From NCBI RefSeq assembly GCF_037861325.1, contig NZ_JAFELW010000002.1: a stretch of DNA of 64,000 nucleotides, one strand, 5' to 3'. The stretch is from Riemerella anatipestifer_F. Its GTDB lineage: Bacteria > Bacteroidota > Bacteroidia > Flavobacteriales > Weeksellaceae. Shown here one piece after another: positions 33,130 through 42,390 of the stretch. How positions within the stretch are numbered: the first letter of the stretch is position 1; the number at the start of each line of letters is the position of its first letter. The notes beneath the pieces are model-generated. The model worked only from the letters and a program-made list of their open reading frames with translations, had not been told where the DNA came from and ran no database searches. The position numbers and the translations under genes were made by a program.

Positions 33130-35250
33130 TTACTTTATATCCAAAACTACATTAACACCTTCTTGTAAGAAGAGGTCTTTCTTTAAACCTTTGAGCCAAA
33201 TATCACTTTTATGAGCAAAAGTAGTATCCGTTTTCCCTCTCATTTGTTCTTCTTTATGGAGGGTGAATTTAAGTCCGTTATTATACTTATCTAATACTTT
33301 AAAACGCTCAATTTCATGTTTTCTTTTCTTCATCAAGTCATCAAATTTAGCCTGATTGATAGTGATAGATTTCTCTTTATCTAAGCTCTCCTTCCACTGA
33401 GCAGACTCTTGTAATAGCTGATAAGTACTATTATTAGCCATTCTCTCTTGGCTTCGTTTAACTAAAGCTGCTATATTAAGCTGATTAAGCGGTTTAAAGT
33501 CTGTAGTCCCGATTTTATCCCAAGCCAAAGCATAGTCCTGATAACGCTCTCCTATTTCTGCATAAGAGAAGAAGTCTTTAAGACTAATATCCGAAGTAAT
33601 CCCCTTACGCTGATTAGAAGCCCCATCTATACCATAAAACTTTTGTATAGTAAGTTTCAATGCCCCAAAATCGTCGGAAGTGTTTAAAAATCTATTCAAA
33701 TCTACAAAAGTTTGCACCGTTCCCTTTCCGTAAGAACTAGGTGAACCAAAGATAACTGCTCTACCATAAGCTTTCATTGCTCCTGCCAAAATTTCAGACG
33801 CAGAGGCTGACAGTTCGTTTTGCATAATTAACAAAGGACCGTCCCACACAGGAGCGTTTGTTTTATTTTTATAGACTTCTATCTTACCGTTTCCGTCTTT
33901 TATTTGTACCACAGGACCATTGTTCATAAACAATCCCATCATATCTACCACCTCAGAAAGTGAGCCACCACCGTTATTTCTCAAATCCAAAATAAGACGA
34001 GCCACACCTTCTTTTTTAAGTTTTGTTATTTCGGCTTTTACATCATCAGAAGCATTTCTACCTTTAGCATCGCCAAAATCAGCATTAAAGCTCGGCAGAT
34101 AAATATAACCTACTTTCTCGCCTTTAGCCGTATCGATAACCAAACTTCTAGCAAATGTGTCTTCTATCTGTACCTCATCTCTGATAAGAGTAACATCTTT
34201 TATCGTTCCGTCTTTCTTCATTACAGTAAGCGTAACAGGTGTGTCTTTTTTACCTCTTATGTATCTTACTACCTCGTCCACCAACATACCATTAACACTA
34301 ATAGCTTCCTCTTTAGGAGAAGGTTTTACTTTAATAAGTTTATCGCCTTCGGTAAGTTGTTTAGACTTCCAAGCAGGAGCACCCACAGTAAGAGCTCCAA
34401 GGAATATTCCTCCTTTTTTCTCTTGTATCACTGCCCCTATCCCTATAAACGAACCTTTAAATTGCACATCAAAATCTTCTTTATCCTTAGGAGAATAATA
34501 GTTAGTATGCGGGTCAAAAACCTCTGTATAAGCGTTCATATAAACAGAGAACCAATCCATTTTTTTTCTCTTTTGGAATCTCTTGAACATATTAGACATC
34601 AAGTCTTTAATTTCTTCAGTCGCTTTTATTTTTTTCTCTTCTGGAGAAAGAATTTTTAGTGTTACAGTATCTTTCAGTTTATTAGCAATAAGAGAATCTT
34701 TGAGTTTTTTTCTTCGTTCCTCTCTATTGCTCATCACTTCCATTTCTTGTAGAATATTGTATTTAATATACCTCTTCCACTCCTTAGTTAAATCTGCCTT
34801 ATCAACTGGAGACTCTTTATCTTTTGGTTCTAAAACCAATACCTCATCTTCTTTCAAATCAATAGGCTTACTAAAGATTTCTTGAGTAATGCCATCTAGC
34901 TCCTCCATACGTTGGTAAAGACGGTCGGTAGTAAGTTTATAAAAAGTTAAATCTCCTTGGTTAAGATAGTCGTCTAATTTGGTTTTATGCTTTTCAAACT
35001 CCTGCATATCAGACTTCAAGAAATAACGCTTAAATGGGTCTATCTTTTCAAAATATTTATTGTAAACATCTTGCGAATACGCATCATTGATAGGCTTTGG
35101 GCTATAATGCAAATAAGACAGCGTATTACGAACACTCATCATAATAGTTTGCATTTTCTCGTCATCATTCTTAGGTGAGTTAAAGCAAAATATTAAAGTG
35201 GTAAGTGGAACAAATAATAATAGTGTATTAATTTTTATTTTTTTAAACAT
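33130..35250 (-). CDS. prc: C-terminal processing protease (S41, Prc/Tsp type)
   Basis: A 706-residue periplasmic protease with an N-terminal signal or anchor sequence. A long Tsp-specific N-terminal region precedes a PDZ domain (about 250-340). The catalytic dyad is Ser483 in ELSASASEI and Lys509 in SSYGKGTV. The DUF3340-like C-terminal domain follows. The Asp equivalent to E. coli Tsp Asp441 is Ala here. It degrades or trims envelope proteins from the C terminus. Divergent from surE, with separate -7 boxes between them. Confidence 0.92.
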   Translation of the reverse strand: MFKKIKINTLLLFVPLTTLIFCFNSPKNDDEKMQTIMMSVRNTLSYLHYSPKPINDAYSQDVYNKYFEKIDPFKRYFLKSDMQEFEKHKTKLDDYLNQGDLTFYKLTTDRLYQRMEELDGITQEIFSKPIDLKEDEVLVLEPKDKESPVDKADLTKEWKRYIKYNILQEMEVMSNREERRKKLKDSLIANKLKDTVTLKILSPEEKKIKATEEIKDLMSNMFKRFQKRKKMDWFSVYMNAYTEVFDPHTNYYSPKDKEDFDVQFKGSFIGIGAVIQEKKGGIFLGALTVGAPAWKSKQLTEGDKLIKVKPSPKEEAISVNGMLVDEVVRYIRGKKDTPVTLTVMKKDGTIKDVTLIRDEVQIEDTFARSLVIDTAKGEKVGYIYLPSFNADFGDAKGRNASDDVKAEITKLKKEGVARLILDLRNNGGGSLSEVVDMMGLFMNNGPVVQIKDGNGKIEVYKNKTNAPVWDGPLLIMQNELSASASEILAGAMKAYGRAVIFGSPSSYGKGTVQTFVDLNRFLNTSDDFGALKLTIQKFYGIDGASNQRKGITSDISLKDFFSYAEIGERYQDYALAWDKIGTTDFKPLNQLNIAALVKRSQERMANNSTYQLLQESAQWKESLDKEKSITINQAKFDDLMKKRKHEIERFKVLDKYNNGLKFTLHKEEQMRGKTDTTFAHKSDIWLKGLKKDLFLQEGVNVVLDIK

Positions 35251-35315
35251 AAAATATCCTTTATTTTAATAATTAAAACAATCCTTTTTCCGCTACTGAA
35301 ACGCAATAGGAATGC

Positions 35316-35323
35316 CAAATTTA
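35316..35323 (-). promoter_or_regulatory. -7 box of prc
   Basis: Read leftward this is TAAATTTG, an exact TAnnTTTG match 66 bp upstream of the prc ATG. Confidence 0.45.
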
Positions 35324-35356
35324 ATACTTATTTTTCATTGCTCTATTTTTTTTGGT

Positions 35357-35364
35357 TATTTTTG
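35357..35364 (+). promoter_or_regulatory. -7 box of surE
   Basis: TATTTTTG, an exact match 20 bp upstream of the surE ATG at 35384. It overlaps the long upstream open frame, which argues against the earlier start at 35312. Confidence 0.5.
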
Positions 35365-35383
35365 TGAAAATTTGTTACAAATT

Positions 35384-36151
35384 ATGAAAAAGCCTCTTAT
35401 ATTGGTTACCAATGACGATGGAATTACCGCTCCTGGCATACGAAACCTCGTTTCTTTTATGAACGAAATTGGAGATGTAGTTGTAGTAGCTCCTAACTCT
35501 CCTCAATCTGGAAAAGGACACGCCATCACCATCAACTCTACCCTTACCTACGAAGAAATTTCCATGGAAGGACCACAGAAAGACTATGCTCTTAGCGGTA
35601 CTCCTGTGGACTGTGTGAAATTCGCATTGGATAAGATCCTTACCCGCAAACCTGATATCGTAGTTTCGGGCATCAATCACGGAGCTAATTCTTCCATCAA
35701 TGTAATATATTCGGGGACTATGTCCGCTGCCGTAGAGGCTGGTGTGGAGGGACTTCCTGCTATTGGGTTTTCACTTTTAGATTTCAGTTGGAAGGCCGAT
35801 TTTTCTCAAGCTAAAGAATTTATCCAAACCATCGTTAGAAAATCCTTAGAAAACCCTATGCCTAAAGGTATGGTGCTGAATGTAAATATCCCTAATTTGA
35901 AAAAAGAGGATATAAAAGGTATTAAAGTTTGTAAACAAGCCCATGCAAAATGGGAAGAAAGTTTTGATGAAAGAGTAAATCCTCACGGTAAAAAATATTA
36001 TTGGCTTACTGGCTATTTCAACAACATGGACACGAGCAAAGAAGCAGACGAAAACGCTCTAGCCGAAGGTTATATTTCTGTAGTTCCTGTGAAATTTGAC
36101 CTTACCGCTTACGAACATTTGGAAAGCCTGAAAGAAATACTAAACTCCTAA
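35384..36151 (+). CDS. surE: 5'/3'-nucleotidase SurE
   Basis: A 255-residue nucleotidase acting on nucleoside 5'/3'-monophosphates. It starts MKKPLILVTNDDGI with the metal-binding NDDG. APNSPQSGKGHAIT, SGTPVDCVKFAL and VSGINHGANSSINVIYSGTM are classic SurE segments. The ATG at 35384 was chosen because this motif starts the family and the promoter -7 box lies just upstream. Single gene, divergent from prc. Confidence 0.95.
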   Translation: MKKPLILVTNDDGITAPGIRNLVSFMNEIGDVVVVAPNSPQSGKGHAITINSTLTYEEISMEGPQKDYALSGTPVDCVKFALDKILTRKPDIVVSGINHGANSSINVIYSGTMSAAVEAGVEGLPAIGFSLLDFSWKADFSQAKEFIQTIVRKSLENPMPKGMVLNVNIPNLKKEDIKGIKVCKQAHAKWEESFDERVNPHGKKYYWLTGYFNNMDTSKEADENALAEGYISVVPVKFDLTAYEHLESLKEILNS

Positions 36152-36162
36152 ACTTCATAAAT

Positions 36163-36197
36163 AATCCCTTCTTAAACGGAGGGATTTGTTTTTTCTA
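36163..36197 (+). terminator. Terminator after surE
   Basis: AATCCCT (36163-36169) pairs with AGGGATT (36180-36186) and is followed by TGTTTTTTCT. It overlaps the 3' end of the convergent glycosyltransferase gene. Confidence 0.7.
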
Positions 36198-37074
36198 ACA
36201 ATAATCCTAATTTATACATATCTAAGTACCTGAGACTAGCCTTTCCGTTAAGCAATTTTTTTTGAAGAAATTCTTTACCAAAAGATAAAAAAAGCCTTGA
36301 TAAAACAAAACTCAATTTTAGTTTCTTTACCACATGGTACGCTTTGATTAGTTTAATATCTTCTACTTTTTTAGGAGAGTTTTTCAACAAAAAACAAAGA
36401 TTATTTATAGAGTCTTCCACCTTTTTTAAATAAACTTCATTAGTTTCTAAATCAATATTTAGGATAGGATTATCTATATGGAAAACATCTACGCCTTTAT
36501 CCTTTAAATCTTTCGCAAAAACTAAATCTTCGTAACCATAGCCTGTAAGTTGCTCATCAAACAAGCATTGTGAAAAAATCTCTCTTTCTATAAGGAAATT
36601 ATTGGTCTGAAAAGACAAATGTTTATTTTTTTCTCGTTGAAATAAAGGCAAGTTTTCTCTTTCATTAGAGAACTTCCATCTCAAATATCTCTCTACTGAA
36701 GGCTCTTCTTTTTGAATATACCTTCCTCCATAGACTACTTTTGCCTCTTTATTTTCAGTAATGAGTTTTTGATAATTCTGAATGAATTGGTTAGATATAA
36801 CCTTGCCATCGCCATCTAAAAATAACAAATACTTACCTTTAGCATACTTCAAAAACAAATTTCTTATTCTAGCTCTTCCCATATTTTTAGGAAACCAGAC
36901 CATTGTATCCACAACAGTTTCCAGCGGTTTGTTTAGCTTTCGGCAATACTCATCAGAAGCATCGTCTATTAAAACGATTTCTGCATTTAGATCGTTCGTT
37001 TCTATTTCGGATTTCAAAGCGGTTACTAACGTGGTAACTTCGGTATTGTAGATAGGAATACAGATAGATATCAT
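36172..37074 (-). CDS. Family 2 glycosyltransferase
   Basis: A 300-residue GT-A fold glycosyltransferase. ISICIPIYNT and VLIDDASDE mark the nucleotide-sugar site, FLDGDGKV is the DxD metal motif, and YGYEDLVFAKDL is the ED-type catalytic region. Acceptor unknown; probably surface glycan. It overlaps the GT9 gene by one base, so the pair is translationally coupled and likely works on the same glycan. Confidence 0.85.
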   Translation of the reverse strand: MISICIPIYNTEVTTLVTALKSEIETNDLNAEIVLIDDASDEYCRKLNKPLETVVDTMVWFPKNMGRARIRNLFLKYAKGKYLLFLDGDGKVISNQFIQNYQKLITENKEAKVVYGGRYIQKEEPSVERYLRWKFSNERENLPLFQREKNKHLSFQTNNFLIEREIFSQCLFDEQLTGYGYEDLVFAKDLKDKGVDVFHIDNPILNIDLETNEVYLKKVEDSINNLCFLLKNSPKKVEDIKLIKAYHVVKKLKLSFVLSRLFLSFGKEFLQKKLLNGKASLRYLDMYKLGLLLEKTNPSV

Positions 37075-38036
37075 TAAATCTTATCTACAATTTTTTGTAC
37101 ATCTATTTCTTGTAAACAAGCCCAATCACCTCTATAACAGGCTTTATCTCCAAAAATCGAACAAGGTCGACAAGTAAGGTCTTTCACTTGAACAACATCT
37201 TCTTCCTTTTGACCATACCCTAAAAAGCCTGCAAAAGGATGTGTAGCCGCCCATACCGAAATGCAACGAGTCCCCACCAAACTTGCTAAGTGCATATTAG
37301 CAGAATCCATAGAAATCATCACTTCTAACCCTGCAATTTTCTCTAATTCTTCCTTTAATGAAAGTTGTCCTGCAACGCTTTTTGTATTTGGAATTCTCTT
37401 TTCCCACTGGCTCAAAACCTCCACTTCCTTAGCTCCTCCTCCGAATAAAAAAAGTGGCTTTTGTTTTGCTATCATTTTTGCCAATTCAAAAGACTTTTCT
37501 AACGGAAGCATTTTCCCTTGATGCTGTGCAAATGGTGCAAAACCAACCCCCTTTTTATCAACTATTTGAGTACGATACTGGTGAGATAATTTAACCTCAA
37601 AGCCTATAGCTCTAAACACATCTGCATAGCGCTCTGTGGTTAATTTGAGTTGTCGTTTGTCTAAATTCCAAATATCCGTAAGTTTTTTCTTTTGTTCCTT
37701 ACCTTTATCTATCTTGAATACAGGAACTCCTTTTAGCCTAAATAGTCGGTTCAAAATTTTAGACCTAATAACATCGTGTAAATCCGCTACAACATCTATT
37801 TTGTAAATATCCAACAACTCTCTATGAAGCTTCTTTAACCCCCAAAAACCTTTATATTCTTCTAAATTTGCTCCGTGAAATTTAAGTCTATCTATTCCGT
37901 TAAATAAATCAGTAAAGTTTTTACGAGAAACCATAATTACCTCTACTTGAGAATTTTGTTCTAAAAATTCTCTAAGCACAGGTACTATCATCGCCACATC
38001 TCCAAAGGCAGAAAAACGGTAAGCTAGTATCGTCAT
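37074..38036 (-). CDS. Family 9 glycosyltransferase (heptosyltransferase-like)
   Basis: A 320-residue GT-B enzyme. MTILAYRFSAFGDVAMIVPVL is the typical heptosyltransferase N terminus (R-x-S-x-x-G-D). FLFGGGAKEVEVLSQWEK, MISMDSANMHLASLVG and the C-terminal CRPCSIFGDKACYRGDWACLQ segment support the family. It probably adds a core sugar to lipopolysaccharide. It precedes the GT2 gene and follows sufE by 9 bp. Confidence 0.88.
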   Translation of the reverse strand: MTILAYRFSAFGDVAMIVPVLREFLEQNSQVEVIMVSRKNFTDLFNGIDRLKFHGANLEEYKGFWGLKKLHRELLDIYKIDVVADLHDVIRSKILNRLFRLKGVPVFKIDKGKEQKKKLTDIWNLDKRQLKLTTERYADVFRAIGFEVKLSHQYRTQIVDKKGVGFAPFAQHQGKMLPLEKSFELAKMIAKQKPLFLFGGGAKEVEVLSQWEKRIPNTKSVAGQLSLKEELEKIAGLEVMISMDSANMHLASLVGTRCISVWAATHPFAGFLGYGQKEEDVVQVKDLTCRPCSIFGDKACYRGDWACLQEIDVQKIVDKI

Positions 38037-38045
38037 CTCTTTTTA

Positions 38046-38465
38046 TTAGGCCTTGGCTTGGAATGCCAAAGCATAGAATTTAATTTGTTTTATCATCGAG
38101 GCTAAACCATTGGCACGAGAAGGAGATAAAAACTCTTGAAGTCCTATCTCTGAAATAAATTCAAAATCGGAATCTAAGATTTCTTGAGGAGAATGCTCGC
38201 TATACACAGAAAGTAGCATTGCTATAATCCCTTTAGGCAAAATACCATCTGAGTCTGCCTCAAAAGATACCTTTCCATCTTTAAAAGACGCATCTAACCA
38301 TACTTTGGACTGACAACCTTTTATCAAATTTTCTTCCTGCTTTTTATCTTCAGAAAGCCCTTTAAGCTCTTTGCCTAAATCTATAATATACTCGTACTTT
38401 TGCTCCCAATCGTCTAAGAAAGCAAACTCGTCTATCAGTTCTTGTTGTTTCTCCTTTATAGTCAT
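38046..38465 (-). CDS. sufE: Cysteine desulfuration protein SufE
   Basis: A 139-residue protein with the conserved IDLGKEL and ENLIKGCQSKVW, the Cys at about 50 being the sulfur acceptor. GLQEFLSPSRANGLASMIKQIK is the usual C-terminal helix. It accepts persulfide sulfur from SufS for Fe-S cluster assembly. No other suf gene is near; it lies between an oxidoreductase and the GT9 gene. Confidence 0.93.
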   Translation of the reverse strand: MTIKEKQQELIDEFAFLDDWEQKYEYIIDLGKELKGLSEDKKQEENLIKGCQSKVWLDASFKDGKVSFEADSDGILPKGIIAMLLSVYSEHSPQEILDSDFEFISEIGLQEFLSPSRANGLASMIKQIKFYALAFQAKA

Positions 38466-38486
38466 ATCACAAAGATAAGAAGTTTT

Positions 38487-39452
38487 TTATTTTGAGCTTC
38501 TATAGATGTTCTCCACCAAAGAAATTAAATTCTGATGATAAAGCATTTCTTCCAAATCGCACTCCACTTCAGAAAGTTTTCTTAATGCATACTTTAAATT
38601 TAATTGCAAATTAGAGCACTCATTATCAATAATTTCATTTAAACTAAATCTATAGTTTTTAAGATTACAAACACTTACCTCATCAAAGTACTGCCCAGAA
38701 ATTTTAACACTCCCATTTTCAGCGATAACACTCATAGAGGTTTCCATATTTTTATCCCAAGCCGCCGTAGTGAAATTAAAATTAACTAAACCTCCCGTTG
38801 CTAACTTTAAAGTAAGAACCCCTGTATCTTCTATCTCTACCAAGGATTGATGCCTAAAAGTGTCCATATAACTAGACAGTAGTTCTGCCTTTCCGAAGGT
38901 AAAAAGTATTAAGTCTAAAAAATGAAAAAACTGAGTATATAAAGTCCCTCCATCTAGCTCTTTTTTACCCTTCCACGATTGTGGCGTGTAGTATCTTTGG
39001 TCTCTATTCCAAAAACAATTAACTTGGACAAGGTACGGTTGTCCTAGAATATTTTCGGACTGAATCCTTTTCAACCACGCCAAAGCAGGAGAAAACCTAT
39101 TAGGTGTGGAAAAAAATATTTTTAGTTGCTTTTCTTGAGCGATTTTAATTAAGGTTTCCATCTCAAAGCCTTTTAGGCAAAATGGTTTCTCTATTAAAAT
39201 ATGATACCCATGTTCTAACAATGTTTTTGCTTGAGAAAAATGCAGATAGTTGGGCGTTGATATTACCACTAAATCTACCTTGATTTCTGAACTTAAAAAA
39301 TCATCTAAAGATTTAAAATAAGGTATATCCTCTATGTTTTCAGTAGCTGAATCGTCTATGATTGCAGAAACTTGTGCTTCATCAATTTCTTCAATCGCTG
39401 TGAGGTGTTTTTTCCCCATAAACCCCAACCCAAGAATTGCAATATTTATCAT
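38487..39452 (-). CDS. Gfo/Idh/MocA family oxidoreductase
   Basis: A 321-residue NAD(P)-dependent dehydrogenase. The Rossmann motif is AILGLGFMGKKHLTAI, followed by VVISTPNYLHFSQAKTLLEHGYHILIEKPF with the catalytic-site EKP. GGTLYTQFFHFLDLILF holds the active-site His. The substrate, probably a sugar, cannot be read from sequence. Neighbouring glycosyltransferases suggest a sugar-modification role. Confidence 0.86.
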   Translation of the reverse strand: MINIAILGLGFMGKKHLTAIEEIDEAQVSAIIDDSATENIEDIPYFKSLDDFLSSEIKVDLVVISTPNYLHFSQAKTLLEHGYHILIEKPFCLKGFEMETLIKIAQEKQLKIFFSTPNRFSPALAWLKRIQSENILGQPYLVQVNCFWNRDQRYYTPQSWKGKKELDGGTLYTQFFHFLDLILFTFGKAELLSSYMDTFRHQSLVEIEDTGVLTLKLATGGLVNFNFTTAAWDKNMETSMSVIAENGSVKISGQYFDEVSVCNLKNYRFSLNEIIDNECSNLQLNLKYALRKLSEVECDLEEMLYHQNLISLVENIYRSSK

Positions 39453-39479
39453 AGTTCCATTTAAATTAAAAAAGTAAAA

Positions 39480-39504
39480 TCCACTAAATACGAAATTTAG
39501 TGGA
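39480..39504 (-). terminator. Terminator after clpC
   Basis: TCCACTAAAT (39480-39489) pairs with ATTTAGTGGA (39495-39504), followed leftward by TTTTACTTTTTT. It lies 20 bp beyond the clpC stop. Confidence 0.82.
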
Positions 39505-39523
39505 CTTAACCTACATCAATTAT

Positions 39524-42031
39524 TTAATTTTGTTTTTCTAAAGCGTCTTTGGCTTCATTTAGTTTTAAGACGACACTTTCGCCTTCACTTAATTGTTTGG
39601 TTACCAAAAGCTCGGCTAGTAAATCTTCTATGTACTTTTGTACCGCTCTTTTCAGTGGTCTAGCACCGAAATCTTTATCCCAACCTTCCTCAGCAATAAA
39701 GTCCTTAGCTTCCTCTGTAAGACTTACGGTATAGCCTAGTTTGCTTAATCTTTGGTAAAGTTTATTAAGTTCTAAATCTATAATTTTCTTAATATCTTCT
39801 TTCTCTAAAGCGTTGAAAATAATAATATCATCTATTCTATTTAAAAACTCTGGAGCAAATGCCTTTTTAAGAGCCGATTCTATCGTGCTTCTTGCGTGGG
39901 CATCGGTGCTAGATTTTTTTGCTGAAGTTCCAAAACCTACACCATCACCAAAGTCTTTCAGTTGGCGAGTACCAATGTTAGAGGTCAAAATAACAATCGT
40001 ATTTCTAAAGTCTATTTTTCTACCCAAACTATCGGTTACGAAACCTTCATCTAAAATCTGTAACAGTAGGTTAAACACATCAGAATGAGCTTTCTCTATC
40101 TCATCTAAAAGTACTACCGAATAAGGCTTTCTTCTAACAGCTTCTGTAAGTTGTCCGCCTTCTTCATACCCCACATATCCTGGAGGAGCCCCTACAAGTC
40201 TAGACACCGCAAATTTCTCCATATATTCGCTCATATCTATTCTTATGAGTGCATCTTCGGAGTTGAACAATTCCTTAGCCATTACTTTAGCTAACTCTGT
40301 TTTACCAACTCCTGTAGTTCCTAGGAAAATAAAAGTACCGATAGGACGGTTAGGGTCTTTTAGTCCTGTTCTATTTCTTTGGATAGATTTTACTACTTTT
40401 TTAACGGCTTCTTCTTGACCAATTACCTTACCATTAAGGTTTTTGTCCATTTCGGCAAGTTTATCAAGCTCATTTTTACCGACTTTAGTTACAGGAACGC
40501 CACTCATCATTGAGACTACTTCTGCTACATTCTCCTCTGTAACCGTTTCTTTCATCTCCTTTACATTTCTATCCCATTCTTCCTGAACCAAATTAAGCTC
40601 TATTTGTAAACGCTCTTCCTCGTCTTTAAGCCTTCTCGCTTCTAGGTAATCTTGAGCTTTAACCGCTTTTTGTTTAAGGTCTTTAACTTCTTCTATTTTG
40701 GCTTCAAAATCTACAAGTTCGGTAGGGACTTTCATATTTTTAATGTAAACCCTAGAACCCGCTTCGTCCATAGCATCTATGGCTTTATCTGGTAAAAATC
40801 TATCTGTGATATATCTAGAAGTGAGATTAACACAAGCCTTAATGGCATCATCTGTATAAATTACATTGTGATGTTCTTCATACTTATCTTTAATTTGATA
40901 CAAAATCTGAATGGTTTCTTCTATGGAAGTCGGCTCTATCATTACTTTTTGGAAACGCCTTTCCAAAGCACCATCTTTCTCTATATGCTGTCTGTATTCA
41001 TCTAAAGTAGTGGCTCCAATGCATTGTATTTCTCCCCTTGCCAACGCAGGTTTGAACATATTAGACGCATCTAAACTTCCTGTAGAACCTCCCGCTCCTA
41101 CAATAGTATGCAACTCATCTATGAACAAAATGACATCTCTATTTTTTTCAAGCTCTGTCATAATTGCTTTCATTCTTTCCTCAAACTGACCTCTATACTT
41201 AGTCCCCGCAACCAAACTAGCTAAATCTAAGGTGATTACACGCTTGTTATACAACACACGAGAAACTCTTTTCTGATGTATCCTTAATGCCAAGCCTTCC
41301 GCAATAGCAGATTTCCCCACACCAGGTTCTCCAATGAGAAGTGGATTGTTTTTCTTTCTTCTAGACAGAATTTGTGATACTCGTTCTATCTCTTTTTCCC
41401 TACCAATTACTGGGTCTAGCCTTCCTTCTTTAGCCAAAGCCGTTAAATCTCTACCGAAATTATCTAAGGTAGGTGTTTTACTTTTTGCAGTTCCGATACT
41501 GCTACTTGGTTTATTAGACTGCCCAAAGCTTTCTCTTTCCTCATTACTATCATCATAGTCACTACTCATTTTAGGCAAAATTCCGTTTTGCTCCAACATT
41601 GTGCGATATTCTTTAGTAACCGCCTCATAATCTACATCATAACTTTCTAGAATCTGAGTGGTAGGGTCTTCCATTTTGTAAAGAATACCCAATAGTAAAT
41701 GAACCGTATTGATATGTTCTGAACGATAACTTTTACTTTCTAAATCAGCTCTTTTAAGTGCATAATCTGCCATTTTAGTGAATGGAATCACCTCCATTTC
41801 TTTCGGTGGAAAAACATTAGAACTTAAAGAGTTTAAAGCCTCTATTTTTCGTCTTATTTGGGTTAAATCTACCTGTAAATTCTGTAATATTTCCCTCGCA
41901 GAATTATCTGTTTTGATAATCCCTAAAAGAAGATGTTCAGTATTAAGAAATTCACTTTCTAATCTTTTTGCTTCTTTAGCACTCGCTTTGAGGACTTTAT
42001 CCAATCCTCCCGAAAATTTATTACTCATCAT
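39524..42031 (-). CDS. clpC: ATP-dependent Clp protease ATP-binding subunit ClpC
   Basis: An 835-residue AAA+ unfoldase. A double Clp-N repeat (1-150) leads to the first AAA module with Walker A GEPGVGKSAIAEG and LFIDELHT. A UVR-like coiled coil follows (YLEARRLKDEEERLQIEL), which separates ClpC from ClpB. The second module has GTTGVGKTELAK and VVLLDEIEKAH. It feeds unfolded proteins to ClpP. Start at the first or second of two consecutive Met codons (42031/42028). A -7 box lies upstream. Confidence 0.95.
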   Translation of the reverse strand: MMSNKFSGGLDKVLKASAKEAKRLESEFLNTEHLLLGIIKTDNSAREILQNLQVDLTQIRRKIEALNSLSSNVFPPKEMEVIPFTKMADYALKRADLESKSYRSEHINTVHLLLGILYKMEDPTTQILESYDVDYEAVTKEYRTMLEQNGILPKMSSDYDDSNEERESFGQSNKPSSSIGTAKSKTPTLDNFGRDLTALAKEGRLDPVIGREKEIERVSQILSRRKKNNPLLIGEPGVGKSAIAEGLALRIHQKRVSRVLYNKRVITLDLASLVAGTKYRGQFEERMKAIMTELEKNRDVILFIDELHTIVGAGGSTGSLDASNMFKPALARGEIQCIGATTLDEYRQHIEKDGALERRFQKVMIEPTSIEETIQILYQIKDKYEEHHNVIYTDDAIKACVNLTSRYITDRFLPDKAIDAMDEAGSRVYIKNMKVPTELVDFEAKIEEVKDLKQKAVKAQDYLEARRLKDEEERLQIELNLVQEEWDRNVKEMKETVTEENVAEVVSMMSGVPVTKVGKNELDKLAEMDKNLNGKVIGQEEAVKKVVKSIQRNRTGLKDPNRPIGTFIFLGTTGVGKTELAKVMAKELFNSEDALIRIDMSEYMEKFAVSRLVGAPPGYVGYEEGGQLTEAVRRKPYSVVLLDEIEKAHSDVFNLLLQILDEGFVTDSLGRKIDFRNTIVILTSNIGTRQLKDFGDGVGFGTSAKKSSTDAHARSTIESALKKAFAPEFLNRIDDIIIFNALEKEDIKKIIDLELNKLYQRLSKLGYTVSLTEEAKDFIAEEGWDKDFGARPLKRAVQKYIEDLLAELLVTKQLSEGESVVLKLNEAKDALEKQN

Positions 42032-42099
42032 AATTGTTCGTCATTGATTTCTAAACAAACCCTTTAATACACTTGTCAAAATGTTTATTTAGACTCGTC

Positions 42100-42107
42100 C
42101 AAAGTTA
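42100..42107 (-). promoter_or_regulatory. -7 box of clpC
   Basis: Read leftward this is TAACTTTG, an exact TAnnTTTG match 69 bp upstream of the start. No heat-shock operator of the CIRCE type is visible. Confidence 0.45.
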
Positions 42108-42154
42108 CAAATACTTTACCAAAGATAAAAAATGACTTTATGGCATATTTTTCT

Positions 42155-42163
42155 TAATTTTGC
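42155..42163 (+). promoter_or_regulatory. -7 box of the small membrane protein-GT4 operon
   Basis: TAATTTTGC, an exact TAnnTTTGC match, 15 bp upstream of the ATG at 42178. It includes the TTG codon that would otherwise be read as an earlier start at 42160. Confidence 0.55.
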
Positions 42164-42177
42164 AGAAAAATAAAACG

Positions 42178-42390
42178 ATGAATCCTGAATATATTGGCTA
42201 CTTGGCATCTGCTTTTGTTGCTATTAGTTTTTTACTAAAAGAAATTAACAAGATAAGAATGGTCAACCTAATTGGCTGTCTGCTATTCGTAGCCTATGGT
42301 TTCCTAATAGATAGCTTACCTGTTACTATTACTAACATCCTTATTTCCCTAGTTCAGATATATTACCTTTTTCTAGCGAAAAAACAATGA
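42178..42390 (+). CDS. Small YgjV-like membrane protein
   Basis: A 70-residue protein with three hydrophobic segments: IGYLASAFVAISFLL, MVNLIGCLLFVAYGFLI and ITNILISLVQIYYLFLA. The pattern NxxGxxLFxxYG resembles the YgjV/CBU_0592 group, a half-size PQ-loop-like fold. Function unknown. The ATG at 42178 was chosen because the TTG at 42160 lies in the promoter. It overlaps the glycosyltransferase start by four bases (ATGA), so the two are translationally coupled. Confidence 0.78.
   Translation: MNPEYIGYLASAFVAISFLLKEINKIRMVNLIGCLLFVAYGFLIDSLPVTITNILISLVQIYYLFLAKKQ

Noticed and set aside
34157..34498. 113-codon plus-strand frame antisense to prc.
   Set aside because: Ser/Thr/Pro-rich composition follows from the antisense of a well-supported protease gene.
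42160..42177. Upstream TTG start for the small membrane protein.
   Set aside because: It lies inside the -7 box TAATTTTGC; the ATG at 42178 fits the protein better.
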